A stretch of 64,000 bases of DNA, from contig CBDBGS010000008.1 in the NCBI GenBank assembly GCA_965205385.1, positions 1,736,001-1,800,000 on the forward strand. Reading direction: 5' to 3'. This stretch comes from CATOSP01 sp965205385. Lineage in GTDB: Bacteria; Chloroflexota; Dehalococcoidia; Lucifugimonadales; UBA3495. The position numbers and the translations under genes are program-made. This document shows, one piece after another, positions 42,862-51,774 of the stretch. How positions within the stretch are numbered: the stretch's first letter is position 1; every line of letters begins with the position of its first letter. Below the pieces are notes generated by a model. That model searched no databases and was not told the DNA's origin. It saw only the letters and a program-made list of their open reading frames with translations.

Positions 42862-43404
42862 TCAGGGACTGACCGGGAGACTGAATCGCTCGATGATTAG
42901 TTGGGCGGCCCGCTGAGGATCAAGCGTGGAAGTGTCGATGGTCAGCCGGGTATTGGGTATGGGAGGATAGTCGAAGCCGCCGGAGTCGTGAACTCTCCGG
43001 TATTGGGCAAGGGAGTAAATTTTCCCATATAGGGTTCGGGACTCGTTCTCCATTCGCCGTTCCAGCTCCTCGTCGGGGCAGGTCAGTTGGACGAAGATAG
43101 TTTCCGCTCCAGAGGCTTCCATCGATTCTGTCAGATCGGCCATGAATCCGGGACTGACGGTGCGTTCCGGGGTGAAAGTCATGATGACCCCGTCCATTCG
43201 CTCTCCGGCGGCCCTCTTCAAAACGTCCAGCCACACTCGCTCCCGGAGTTCCACGAATGGAGCGGTCCCAAATCCAAACACTGGTGTGAGCATGTCGACC
43301 ACCAAGTGGTTGTGAAATACCGGGAACCCCGTCCTGGAGCCCAGCTCTTTCGCGACGGTGAGCTTTCCCGAAGCCGCCGGTCCGTAAATGCACAAAAGCA
43401 ACAT
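42862..43404 (-). CDS. P-loop kinase-like protein
   Basis: A 180-residue nucleotide-binding protein. It starts MLLLCIYGPAASGKLTVAKE, a Walker A loop (GPAASGK), followed by HNHLVVDMLTPVFGFG and MTFTPERTV. CPDEELERRMENESR is like the lid region of shikimate-kinase-like small-molecule kinases. There are no membrane segments. It lies 28 bases downstream of the nicotinamidase-like gene in the same direction. A kinase of a small metabolite or a tRNA-wobble modification helper is possible; the substrate is unknown. Confidence 0.7.
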   Translation of the reverse strand: MLLLCIYGPAASGKLTVAKELGSRTGFPVFHNHLVVDMLTPVFGFGTAPFVELRERVWLDVLKRAAGERMDGVIMTFTPERTVSPGFMADLTESMEASGAETIFVQLTCPDEELERRMENESRTLYGKIYSLAQYRRVHDSGGFDYPPIPNTRLTIDTSTLDPQRAAQLIIERFSLPVSP

Positions 43405-43431
43405 TCCGTAAGTCCTGCGCCCCGGAGCGGG

Positions 43432-43953
43432 CTAGATGACCGCCGCCCCGAGTATCTTTTGAAGGTGTCCTAGCGCCCACGTATGCGCACCTGGGTCGAA
43501 GGTGGCCACACAGTTTTCCGGCACCTCAACGGGATAGTCCCGGTTGCGGGCGTCGGCGGTGGTGTGGAGAACGCAGATATCGGTGCAGACTCCGCAGACG
43601 ATTATCTTTTCCGGCTCCAGGATTTCCAACCGCTGTGCCAGGTCGGTGTTGAAGAATCCGCTGTATCGGTTTTTGGGAACGACGTTGGCGTCCGTGACAA
43701 ACGACTCCAGTTCCGGTATGACGTTGGGCTCCTCGGTGCCCTTGACGCAATGGACCGGGAACATCCTGAATTCCAGGTCGTCGGGGTCGTGGTGATCGGA
43801 GATGAAGAGAATGTGGGAACCGTTGGCCTGCTCCCGCTCCAACAGTGCGCGAATGTTGGGAATGATATTCTGAGCCTCGTCGCCGCAGTAAAGGTTGTGG
43901 CCTGGTTCGAGAAATCCTTTGACCATGTCTACGACCAGGACTATGTTGGCCAT
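43432..43953 (-). CDS. Isochorismatase-family cysteine hydrolase (nicotinamidase-like)
   Basis: A 173-residue hydrolase with a complete triad: Asp9 in VVDMVKGF, Lys94 in PKNRYSGF and Cys127 in GVCTDICV. The metal-binding DHHDPDDLEF lies between them, as in PncA nicotinamidases. Such enzymes cut nicotinamide to nicotinate for NAD recycling, but relatives act on other amides. ATG 43953 has GGGAGG upstream. It is followed by a P-loop kinase gene. Confidence 0.88.
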   Translation of the reverse strand: MANIVLVVDMVKGFLEPGHNLYCGDEAQNIIPNIRALLEREQANGSHILFISDHHDPDDLEFRMFPVHCVKGTEEPNVIPELESFVTDANVVPKNRYSGFFNTDLAQRLEILEPEKIIVCGVCTDICVLHTTADARNRDYPVEVPENCVATFDPGAHTWALGHLQKILGAAVI

Positions 43954-43996
43954 TGGTTACCTCCCGAGAGGTTTACTTCGTGACAGCGCTATTGGG

Positions 43997-45103
43997 CTAT
44001 GGAGCCGGAGTTGGAGGGTCGGCGCGTGGGACAGGCTGCACCGGCTTGGATTGCGCTTCCAGAGAGAAGCAAGTGCGCCCCGCGCCGTGGTCCCAGGACC
44101 TTTCCGAGAATGTCCGGTCCCGGTCATTGAGAGCCGCCGTGTCGGTAGCGAACTCCGCGCACAGCTCGTAATTCCCGCCCTCCAGGACACGGTACTCATA
44201 GGGACCCCCGGATTCGGGATCGTCGATCCGGAGGATGAAATACCGGGGGTCCGACATCTGTTGCAGGTCTTCAGGCAGTTCCTGGTTCAGCTCCCAGTAA
44301 AGGTCGATGTTCCGTGAGATGTTGTCCAGGTGGGAAACCCGGTCGCGGTCAAGCCTGATGTCCCGCTGCTTGCCCGGCGTTCCCGTGAGAAAGAGGGCGT
44401 AACCCAGGCAGGCTACGACCACAATTACAACTCCGGCGACAAGCACACGCAACGTTTGTGTGGCTTTCGCGTTTGTGGCCGGGGCCTCGGACTGCCGCAT
44501 GTCCCGGAGATAGAACCCGAATACGCACGCGGTGACAACCAGGATGGCGGCGGCCTTCAGGAAAAATGGGAGAGTAGGGGAGCCCATCAGCAAGCTGGTT
44601 AGCACCGCAATCAGGTCGCCGAGAATGACCCCCGCCGCCACCACCAGCGTCAGGTATGTCAGCCACCGGCGCACGAGCGATTGCCGCCTCTCTGGGTCGG
44701 CAGCCACCTCGGAAGCCAGGCGTCTCATCAGAAAAAGGTAGAACGGGAAAGCCACTATGACCGACGCTATGGCAGTTGCTTGGCCACCCGATGGATACCG
44801 GCCCCTGAACGCGCCGACGTCGGGGAATGTCTGGTCGATAAGGCCGAAGACGAGGATTCCGAAGCTGATTGCCGAAACATATAGGGCGATAAAGGATACG
44901 AGGTAGAGGAATGCTTCCCGGGCATGAACGTATGGCGTTGGCCGGGGCACCGCAACGGGGAAGGTAAGGTCTGCGAAGGCAGCGAGGCCGTTTCTCACCT
45001 CGCTGTCCTGCCAACCTGCCTGGGTCAGGACTTCGCGGATGGCGTCCTTGGACTGTCCCCGCTCCAGTGACTCCTTGATGAAGGAACGAAGTTCGTCATT
45101 CAT
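43997..45103 (-). CDS. DUF5671-type integral membrane protein
   Basis: A 368-residue membrane protein. A soluble N-terminal helix (residues 1-45) precedes a membrane block with five or six hydrophobic segments between about residues 62 and 245 (AREAFLYLVSFIALYVSAIS begins it), which fits DUF5671. The C-terminal ~120 residues after a last helix are hydrophilic and read like a pilin-type globular tail (DNISRNIDLYWELNQELPED), ending in a Pro-rich stretch. The function is unknown. It may be one of the membrane proteins often found with SHOCT-like or type IV pilin-like tails. ATG 45103 is the natural start. Confidence 0.65.
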   Translation of the reverse strand: MNDELRSFIKESLERGQSKDAIREVLTQAGWQDSEVRNGLAAFADLTFPVAVPRPTPYVHAREAFLYLVSFIALYVSAISFGILVFGLIDQTFPDVGAFRGRYPSGGQATAIASVIVAFPFYLFLMRRLASEVAADPERRQSLVRRWLTYLTLVVAAGVILGDLIAVLTSLLMGSPTLPFFLKAAAILVVTACVFGFYLRDMRQSEAPATNAKATQTLRVLVAGVVIVVVACLGYALFLTGTPGKQRDIRLDRDRVSHLDNISRNIDLYWELNQELPEDLQQMSDPRYFILRIDDPESGGPYEYRVLEGGNYELCAEFATDTAALNDRDRTFSERSWDHGAGRTCFSLEAQSKPVQPVPRADPPTPAP

Positions 45104-45114
45104 CTATGATGTGC

Positions 45115-46011
45115 CTACGGAGTATGCGTAGACCCGATTTCGGCGAACCTCGCATCTTGGGCCAGCATCTCCGACAGCCCGACCATCTCAAACGCCCCCT
45201 GAAGGCTTGTCATGCCGTCCATCAGGTGCGCGGTGGTCCCGTATTCTTTGAGGTTTCGCATGACTTCCTGGACCGTCTTGCACACGGCCATAAAGGCGCT
45301 GCCAGGGAAGATCACCAGCTTGAAACCCAGTTTTTCCAATTCGTAGGACGGAATCAAGGGTGACTTCCCGCTTTCAACGAAGTTGTAAAGCATGGGAACG
45401 TCGAATGTGGCGCAGACCTTCTCCGCCTCCTCCGGTGAACGAAGGGCTTCAACGAACAATGCGTCGGCTCCCGCTTTCACGTATTTCTCGCAACGTTTCA
45501 TGGTATCGTCCCAGCCGGTGACCGCCAGAGCGTCGGTACGCACGATAATCACGAAATCGTCGTCGGTGCGGGCGTCAACGGCGGCTCGTACCTTTTGGGT
45601 CATCTCCTCCACCGAGACGACACGCTTGTCGTCAAGGTGTCCGCAGCGCTTGGGGCTTTCCTGGTCTTCGATGTGGACCGCCGCCACACCTGACCGCTCA
45701 TATTGCCGGATGGTCCGCTGCACGTTCAGCACGCCGCCATAGCCAGTGTCAGCGTCGGCGATCACAGGGACGCCGACGGTTTCCGCGATGGCGGCGGCGT
45801 TTGCCACCATCTCTGTCATAGTCGCCAAGCCGAGGTCGGGGCGGCCCAGGCGGGCTACCGACGTCCCGGCTCCGGTCATGTAGACGGCGGGAAACCCAGC
45901 TTGTTCGATGATCTTGGCGGTGAGGCAGTCATAGGCCCCGGGAGCAACGATGATTCCCGGCGCGGCCAGTAGCTCGCGCAACCTCCGGGCGGGGCTATGA
46001 GTCGTATTCAC
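45115..46011 (-). CDS. Isocitrate lyase/PEP mutase superfamily protein
   Basis: A 298-residue TIM-barrel lyase. It begins PGIIVAPGAYDCLTAKIIEQ, then TGAGTSVARLGRPDLGL, then ADADTGYGG, and has the lid motif ESPKRCGHL with the catalytic Cys. This pattern is found in methylisocitrate lyase, 2,3-dimethylmalate lyase and oxaloacetate decarboxylase-like enzymes. It makes or breaks a C-C bond in a small di- or tricarboxylic acid; the exact one is not defined. GTG 46011 has GGAGG five bases upstream and is preferred over the upstream frame (open to 46134). Confidence 0.88.
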   Translation of the reverse strand: MNTTHSPARRLRELLAAPGIIVAPGAYDCLTAKIIEQAGFPAVYMTGAGTSVARLGRPDLGLATMTEMVANAAAIAETVGVPVIADADTGYGGVLNVQRTIRQYERSGVAAVHIEDQESPKRCGHLDDKRVVSVEEMTQKVRAAVDARTDDDFVIIVRTDALAVTGWDDTMKRCEKYVKAGADALFVEALRSPEEAEKVCATFDVPMLYNFVESGKSPLIPSYELEKLGFKLVIFPGSAFMAVCKTVQEVMRNLKEYGTTAHLMDGMTSLQGAFEMVGLSEMLAQDARFAEIGSTHTP

Positions 46012-46173
46012 GGCAACCTCCGGTGATGTGAGAATTCGGCTGTGGAATTCGGCTAAGAGGGAAACGGTGTCTCGCCTACAGGTATCGGAAGAATGTGCGC
46101 CGCACGGCGGAGCGGTCGTTGGGACTGTGGCCATGCCCTGATCCCGGCCTCGGAGAGCCTGAGAGGAACGCGG

Positions 46174-46926
46174 TCAGGCGATCATGCCTCCGTCAATTGT
46201 TAGCACTTGCCCGGTAATGTAGCCCGCGCCTTTGCCGCAAAGAAACGCTACGGCCTCCGCCACGTCCTCGGCGGCCCCGAACCTGCCCATAGGGATGCGC
46301 TCCAGGATGCGCTGGCGCGTCGCCTCCGAAAGCTGTTCCACCATCCCGGTTGCAACGTAACCGGGCGCCAGGGCGTTAACCGTTACGTTGCGGCTGGCGA
46401 CTTCGCGGGCGACGGCCTTGGTGAACCCGATGAGTCCGGCCTTGGCGGCGGCGTAATTGGCTTGTCCCGGGTTCCCGCTGATTCCCACCACCGACGATAT
46501 ATTGATGATCCGCCCGCTGTGCTGCCGCACGAGATGGGGCATGACGTACCGGGTGCAGAGAAACGCGCCCTTTAGGTCTACGGCGAGCACCTGGTCCCAG
46601 TCCTCGGAGGTCATACGCAGCAAGAGGCGGTCCCGGTTGATCCCGGCGTTATTGACCAGAATGTCGATGTGGTCCCATTTGTCGACCACCTGCTTTACAG
46701 CGGCTTGGGCGGAAGCCTCCTGGGTGACGTCGGCTTCCACCAGCAGCGCATCGCCGCCCCTGCTGTTGATGGAGTTTACGATCTCGGTTGCGGCGTCCCG
46801 GCTGGAGAGGTAGTTGACTCCCACCTTAACCCCGGACTTCGCCAAGCGGCTGGCGACGACAGCGCCGATTCCACGTGACGCACCGGTCACCAGGGCCACA
46901 GAGCCTGCCAGACCGTTGTCGGACAT
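46174..46926 (-). CDS. fabG: 3-oxoacyl-[acyl-carrier-protein] reductase
   Basis: A 250-residue SDR reducing 3-oxoacyl-ACP in fatty acid elongation. Motifs: TGASRGIG at 14-21, NNAG, Ser145, Tyr158 and Lys162 (YAAAK), and the terminal GQVLTIDGGM. Asn and Arg near NAGINRDRLLLRM are typical of FabG and support the specific call. The gene lies directly downstream of plsX (stop-to-start 15 bases), the order seen in many plsX-fabD-fabG clusters. ATG 46926 is chosen; a TTG at 46938 is an alternative. Confidence 0.92.
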   Translation of the reverse strand: MSDNGLAGSVALVTGASRGIGAVVASRLAKSGVKVGVNYLSSRDAATEIVNSINSRGGDALLVEADVTQEASAQAAVKQVVDKWDHIDILVNNAGINRDRLLLRMTSEDWDQVLAVDLKGAFLCTRYVMPHLVRQHSGRIINISSVVGISGNPGQANYAAAKAGLIGFTKAVAREVASRNVTVNALAPGYVATGMVEQLSEATRQRILERIPMGRFGAAEDVAEAVAFLCGKGAGYITGQVLTIDGGMIA

Positions 46927-46941
46927 ATCGGCTTGCAACCC

Positions 46942-47991
46942 CTAGACCTGGGCTCGGAGGGAAGGGTCCTGGATTTGACCGTTCAAGGCCGCCAATTCTT
47001 CCCGCATACTCTCCAGGAGACCGATCTCCACATAGCGGACACCGGTGTTGATCGCCCCCGCAACCCCGCTGGCCCTGCAGGAGCCGTGGCCTAGGATAAC
47101 CGGAGCGTTGACGCCAAACAGGGGTCCTCCCATGGTCCGGGGCAGGTTGGTAGTCTGCCAAAGTTCGGAAGAGACCTTGGCCAGGTCATCGGTGGAGAGA
47201 TAGGACTCGAGCCTGTTCTCTACAAATCGCGAGAGAGCGGTGCCCAATCCTTCCGTGAACTTCATCAGGATATTGCCAACGAACCCATCGCAGACGATGA
47301 CGTCGGCCTTGTTGGTGAAGAAGTCCATCCCTTCCACGTTTCCAACGAAGTTCAGATGGCTATTGCTGAGGACCTGAAAGCTATCCTGGACCTGCCTGTT
47401 TCCTTTGGCTTCTTCCGCGCCGACACTTAGCAGGCCAACTCTGGGGTTTTCGATCTCCAAGAACCTGCGGGCGAAGACGGACCCCAGGGCGGCGAAACTC
47501 AGGAGCAGAGGGGGGCGGCAGTCTATGTTGCTGCCCATGTCCACTAGGACTGTCCTGGGGGCGACGCCCAGGAAAGGTCCGCCGATGCACGGCCTCTCCA
47601 AGCCATCCATCATGCCGAGGATGAACACGGCGCTGGCCATAGACGCGCCAGTGGAGCCCATGGACACGAGTAAATCGGCCTGTCCCGCCTTCACCAGCTT
47701 GGTCGCGGTCACGATGGAGGAGGTGGGCTTGCGGCGCAGTGCTTCGATGGGGTGTTCGTCGTCGCCGATAACGCCGTCGGAAGGTACGATCCGGACCCTG
47801 TCGTCCTGTGCGCCGGCGGCGTCCAACTCGGCTTTCACCTGTTCCGGGTCTCCGACAAGCATGAGGTGAATGTTATGGGACCTGAGTCCCTCCACCGCGC
47901 CGGGCACAGTCTCCGGCGGCCCGAAGTCGCCGCCCATCGCATCAACCGCCACCGTAATCGGCCGCGTGGATGATTTGCCTTGTTCGCGCAT
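46942..47991 (-). CDS. plsX: Phosphate acyltransferase PlsX
   Basis: A 349-residue enzyme making acyl-phosphate from acyl-ACP for phospholipid synthesis. The N-terminal VAVDAMGGDFGP, MGSTGASMASAVFILGMM, LVDMGSNIDCRPPLLLSFA, CDGFVGNILMKFTEGL and the last GHGSC are all diagnostic. The length is normal. It is followed by fabG and preceded by a MaoC-type dehydratase gene, forming a lipid cluster on the minus strand. Neither rpmF nor fabH is next to it in this window. Confidence 0.95.
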   Translation of the reverse strand: MREQGKSSTRPITVAVDAMGGDFGPPETVPGAVEGLRSHNIHLMLVGDPEQVKAELDAAGAQDDRVRIVPSDGVIGDDEHPIEALRRKPTSSIVTATKLVKAGQADLLVSMGSTGASMASAVFILGMMDGLERPCIGGPFLGVAPRTVLVDMGSNIDCRPPLLLSFAALGSVFARRFLEIENPRVGLLSVGAEEAKGNRQVQDSFQVLSNSHLNFVGNVEGMDFFTNKADVIVCDGFVGNILMKFTEGLGTALSRFVENRLESYLSTDDLAKVSSELWQTTNLPRTMGGPLFGVNAPVILGHGSCRASGVAGAINTGVRYVEIGLLESMREELAALNGQIQDPSLRAQV

Positions 47992-48031
47992 TGTTCTTCT
48001 TCCTAGCAGACCTTCCCGAATTCCCTGCTGG

Positions 48032-48895
48032 CTATGATGCCTCAGCCAGCTTTGCCTTTGCTGAGCCGGTTATTAAATCTTGGTCGCTTCCTAGGTTCCT
48101 CACGCCTACGTTGCAGGTAACAGCCGGGCCGCCGTTTCTCCTCGAGGACCGAGAGACTCCCCCGAATGACTCCAACTCGTCACCCACGTAGGCCGCGCCT
48201 TTGAACCTAACGCTAAGGGCGCCCGACTCCAACCATGCCCTTCCGAGGTGGACCTCCATCATCTGGCTAATGCTTGCCAGGGTAAGCATCCCGTGGGCGA
48301 TGATTCCTTGAAATTGGGTGGCGGCGGCGAAGCCAGCGTCGAGGTGGAGCGGGTTGTGGTCTCCGGAGGCCAGGGCGTAGGCGTCGAGCTGGGGTTGAGA
48401 GATGGTCATTCCAACCGCCGGTAGGCTGTCAGGTCCCTTGGTCTCGCTGCCTGAGTCAACAGCGGCCCTGTCGGAGGTCCCGGACGGTCTGGGAGCGCTA
48501 TCCCGCCCTCCGCCCGACGTACCGGTCAGCACCGCGCTCTTTCCTGTGTGGACTGGGATACCGGCGGCATCGGACAGACTGTACGTGGCTGTCAACATCG
48601 TGAGGCCCGCGCGCTGAGCGGGTTCTCCTAGGCAAGCCTTTATCAGGAGAGTTTCCCCAAATGCGACAGGTCGGTGGGTTTCCAGCTCTTGGCGGCTGTG
48701 GATCGCGCCTGGCGGGAGAGAGAGGCGGTCCAAAATTGAACCGAGGGCCCAGGCGGAAAGTGCGAGAGGCGGAGCCAAGTTTAACGTCTGGCAAATTGAC
48801 TGGGGGTTCCCTACGGCATCGAGGTACCTGTCGACCAGGTCCTCACTAATGGTCCAGCTACCGAGTTGCACCTCGGTACCGGCTGCAACTGCCAA
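48032..48895 (-). CDS. MaoC-like double hot-dog dehydratase/hydratase
   Basis: A 287-residue double hot-dog protein. The N-terminal half (MAVAAGTEVQLGSWTISEDL, then THRPVAFGETLLIKACLGEP) looks like an FAS1-type dehydratase domain without active residues. The C-terminal half has LDAYALASGDHNPLHLDAGF with the catalytic Asp and His, and QGIIAHGMLTLASISQMM. It hydrates or dehydrates acyl-CoA or acyl-ACP esters. It lies 40 bases upstream of plsX on the same strand, so a role in fatty-acid or lipid modification is likely. ATG 48895 is the only long start. Confidence 0.85.
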   Translation of the reverse strand: MAVAAGTEVQLGSWTISEDLVDRYLDAVGNPQSICQTLNLAPPLALSAWALGSILDRLSLPPGAIHSRQELETHRPVAFGETLLIKACLGEPAQRAGLTMLTATYSLSDAAGIPVHTGKSAVLTGTSGGGRDSAPRPSGTSDRAAVDSGSETKGPDSLPAVGMTISQPQLDAYALASGDHNPLHLDAGFAAATQFQGIIAHGMLTLASISQMMEVHLGRAWLESGALSVRFKGAAYVGDELESFGGVSRSSRRNGGPAVTCNVGVRNLGSDQDLITGSAKAKLAEAS

Positions 48896-49441
48896 ACCAG
48901 CCTCCCCGAATCCCCTGTTACCCCGTCAAGGCCGATTATACTCAGGCTGTGCCCCTCCAGCAACTTTGGCAGTGTCGACTTATGTCAACTTAACTGCAAG
49001 CTGGCGCGATGCTTTTAGCCCACATTTCCCAGATGAGCCATAATCGGCGCTTCGTAACCGGTAAGGACGCGACTTGCTAGAGCCGCATACACGAGCATTA
49101 TGGCTCGAGAGTGCACTGGAGTGGCTGAGAGGGCTGGCTTAAGTTCTGGATACCACAGGCCCGCCGGAGGCACCCCATGGGCGAAGGGACCGCCCCCCGC
49201 GCCACGCTCCGTTTCGATGGCCGTATTCGGTTGGAGATTCATAGCGCCACTATTACGTCAGGCACCCGTGGGTAACGATCCGATTTCGTTTGATTCTCAG
49301 GCAACTTTCTCTCGGGCCGGGAAGTATACGAACTGTATCCTTAATCGGATACGGATGCGAATCGCAGCATCGGACCGGTGTTTTCCACTGGTGTTTTTCC
49401 GAGGAGAAGCGACCTCATTTCAGAATTCGGGAGGGTAGTCG
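48896..49441. other. Divergent intergenic region, no gene recognised
   Basis: About 545 bases between the maoC-like gene and the LRR lipoprotein, which diverge. Promoters for both must lie here. A perfect hairpin gtatcc-ttaatc-ggatac (49335-49352) might be an operator. Open frames exist on the plus strand (49100-49438) but lack family similarity. I see no RNA gene. Confidence 0.45.
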
Positions 49442-50440
49442 ATGGGGCTTCACAGCAATGGGCTAGGATTGAGGCGGGGGCCCGGGGTTTCTACTCTGGG
49501 TGTCATCGTTGGACTAGCGGTTCTCCTGATGATAGCCGCTGTCGCTTGCGATGACTCTGAGCCCGCGATCATTTCGGAGCCGGCTGTTCCACACCCAGAA
49601 TCAACGAACGCCGTCACCCTTATGTCGACTCCTCCGCTCACTTTGCCACCGACGAACACGTTTGCTCCGGTTCAGACTGCGACGCCCGTCGTAGAGGAAC
49701 AGGCCAACCCAGTGGTGGAGCTTGACAGGGCCGCTCTTGCCGCGCTCTACGATACTACCGATGGCCTGAACTGGACGAACAATATGAACTGGCTGAGCAG
49801 CCAGCCAATAGGCACTTGGTACGGTGTGACCAGCGACAGCGTTGGCAGGGTTACTCACCTGGAGCTCCACGAGAACGGATTGAGCGGGCAAATACCGCCG
49901 GAGTTGGGAAGGCTCGACAACCTGCTGTTGCTAAACCTCAGCTGGAACCGGTTGAGCGGGCAGATACCGCCGGAGCTGGGCGACCTCTACAACCTGAGAC
50001 GGCTCTACCTCGAGGGCAACCGGTCGAGCGGGCCGATGCCGCCAGAGTTGGGCAACCTCTATAACCTGACTGTACTGCACCTCTATGGCAACCGGTTGAG
50101 CGGCCAGGTGCCGCCGGAGTTAGGCAACCTCGACAACCTGACTGTACTGCATCTCTATGGCAACCGGTTGAGCGGCCAGGTGCCGCCGGACTTGCTGAGC
50201 GGCATCGAGAATCTAACCTGGCTTAGCCTGGGTGGGAACCGGTTGACAGGGTGCGTGCCAAGCGATCTCCGAGACAAGCTGAGTGGTCCTCGTGGCCATA
50301 TTCGGGGCCTGCCATTTTGCGATGAAGTCCCAGCTCCGCGCCCCTGCAAAGCAGGAATGGTGTTGAAATCGGGGGAATACTGCACGATGGACACTCGTCC
50401 CTGGGACAGTTCATGGCATCCTGCGTGGCCCTACCAGTAG
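49442..50440 (+). CDS. Plant-type LRR lipoprotein
   Basis: A 332-residue exported lipoprotein. The signal sequence ends IAAVAC with the lipobox Cys at about residue 36, followed by a Pro/Thr-rich linker and LDRAALAALYDTTDGLNWTN, then WYGVT. About five leucine-rich repeats of plant type follow (LxxNxLSGQIPPELGxLxNL), each 24 residues, encoded by near-identical 72-base DNA repeats at about 49872-50190. The domain ends GCVPSDL and GLPFC, as in other bacterial plant-type LRR proteins. ATG 49442 follows GGGAGGG. It should be bound to the outer face of the membrane and bind a ligand. Its TAG stop is followed by an open frame in phase (see findings). Confidence 0.85.
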   Translation: MGLHSNGLGLRRGPGVSTLGVIVGLAVLLMIAAVACDDSEPAIISEPAVPHPESTNAVTLMSTPPLTLPPTNTFAPVQTATPVVEEQANPVVELDRAALAALYDTTDGLNWTNNMNWLSSQPIGTWYGVTSDSVGRVTHLELHENGLSGQIPPELGRLDNLLLLNLSWNRLSGQIPPELGDLYNLRRLYLEGNRSSGPMPPELGNLYNLTVLHLYGNRLSGQVPPELGNLDNLTVLHLYGNRLSGQVPPDLLSGIENLTWLSLGGNRLTGCVPSDLRDKLSGPRGHIRGLPFCDEVPAPRPCKAGMVLKSGEYCTMDTRPWDSSWHPAWPYQ

Positions 50441-50566
50441 GAGGTCCGGGAAAACTTTGCCTGTTTAGTCGGGGTCTGCAGTTCCCAAAAATTCCTCAGA
50501 GGAGGGTTCAGCGCCAGCAAGAACTCCGATAACAGTTGGGCCGTCCATAGGGCGCCACTCGATACA

Positions 50567-51439
50567 GTGCCGCCACTGACTCCCACTCCCTCGCTGGACA
50601 GCAACTTCGGGGGGCTGTCCATGGGGCCTAATGACAACAATATAGTAAACATCTACATGGTTAACCCCTCCCCAGAGGAGGCGGAAGCTCTGGCCAAACA
50701 ACAATTAGGACCATTGGGTTGGCCGAGCATTCGGGAAGTCCGAACGTTCAAGGTCAAGTACTCCAAGATTCAACTGGACAGTTGGTCCCGGATCCTTACC
50801 GGTTATCTGGGAGGATCCGAGTTTCCCGAAATGACAGGTGGCGGAGTTCGCATCTCGGAAAACAAAGTCTCATCGGGAGTGGAGTGCGGTGCGGCGCTAG
50901 AACGAGTGGAAAACTTAATCCGGGAACGAATGGGCCTACACAACATTCCTCAAGAAGCCGTTATCTTTGAGGTGAGACACCCAGGGAGATTACTGTCAAA
51001 ACCGGGCCCGCCATACATCTTCGAATGTTTACCACCAGAGGTTTTGGACCCGGCGACTGGGTTGGCCTCGCCCGGATTCGGAGGGTTGTACGTCGAAGGT
51101 GACGCCATTTACGTGTATCTGTTGGAGCCTTCCTCCAGTCTGGCTATGGAACTGGCGTTGGCCTATTTCGGACGCAAGATTGTTGAGGAAAAGGGCGAGG
51201 TTCGGGCGGTGCAAGGCCAGTTCACTTGGGAGCAGTTGCTGGAATGGTACAAGCTGCTCCTAGATGGGAGTTGGTGGGAGATTCCAGGGGCATGGCTTTG
51301 CGACCTGGATTCCACGCTGAACCGAATTACCATCGAGGTACAAAGAAACGTTAATCCGAACGTAGTCGAAGAAGTGGAAGAGTGGTTATCGGATGTAGGT
51401 GTACCCAAAGAGGCAGTCACTTTTATCAGACGTCCTTAA
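50567..51439 (+). CDS. Protein with two related alpha/beta modules, unknown function
   Basis: A 290-residue protein (or 272 if it starts at ATG 50621). It contains two similar halves. The first has NIYMVNPSPEEAEALAKQQL ... RISENKVSSGVECGAALERV ... NIPQEAVIFEVR. The second has IYVYLLEPSSSLAMELALAY ... LDSTLNRITIEVQRNVNP ... GVPKEAVTFIRR. Each half ends GVP/IP.EAV.F..R after NRI-type strands, like the prosegments or Asp-rich modules of extracellular serine proteases. GTG 50567 has no ribosome binding site; ATG 50621 has GGGGGG six bases upstream. The frame is in phase with the upstream LRR gene and open from its TAG. Possibly a broken tail of it. Confidence 0.5.
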   Translation: MPPLTPTPSLDSNFGGLSMGPNDNNIVNIYMVNPSPEEAEALAKQQLGPLGWPSIREVRTFKVKYSKIQLDSWSRILTGYLGGSEFPEMTGGGVRISENKVSSGVECGAALERVENLIRERMGLHNIPQEAVIFEVRHPGRLLSKPGPPYIFECLPPEVLDPATGLASPGFGGLYVEGDAIYVYLLEPSSSLAMELALAYFGRKIVEEKGEVRAVQGQFTWEQLLEWYKLLLDGSWWEIPGAWLCDLDSTLNRITIEVQRNVNPNVVEEVEEWLSDVGVPKEAVTFIRRP

Positions 51440-51690
51440 CCGAGGTTGCATTCAACCCCTTGAGCGCTTGTCGAGTTAGGATGTTGAACCAAAGCTCGAC
51501 TCGGTTAAGTCAAGAAGCGTGAGTAGGGGTGTAATGGCAACGGACGTGGGGGTCACGAGCCGGCCACGGGTCGTGCTTTGGCTTGTAGGTGTTGAGGTTT
51601 TCGATGACCACGTGCTAGTCACGGTCAGGACAATGGGCAACCAGGCGGTTCATGAAGTCCAGGAACTCACGGCGTCTCCGACGACAATAG
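51437..51690 (-). pseudogene. IS630-family transposase remnant
   Basis: Minus-strand reading gives RREFLDFMNRLVAHCPDRD, stop, HVVIENLNTYKPKHDPW, then CHYTPTHAS, stop, LNRVELWFNILTRQALKGL. This is the C-terminal third of an IS630 transposase (ILDNLNTHK ... HYTPTHASWLNQIE.WF). Two in-frame stops and Asp-to-Glu in the second catalytic position (VIENLN) show it is dead. It overlaps the end of the preceding plus-strand gene by a few bases and fills the space to the lhgO gene. Confidence 0.85.
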
Positions 51691-51774
51691 TGGCCTATGC
51701 GCGCTTATATGGTTGGACCACGCCGCCTGATAGGGCGCTAGCCGGCCGGAGCGCAAAGCGCGCCCCTCGGCAGC

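Noticed and set aside
49120..49200. A tRNA-Ser-like or TPP-like element (ctgagagggct)
   Set aside because: No cloverleaf or second conserved box can be formed.
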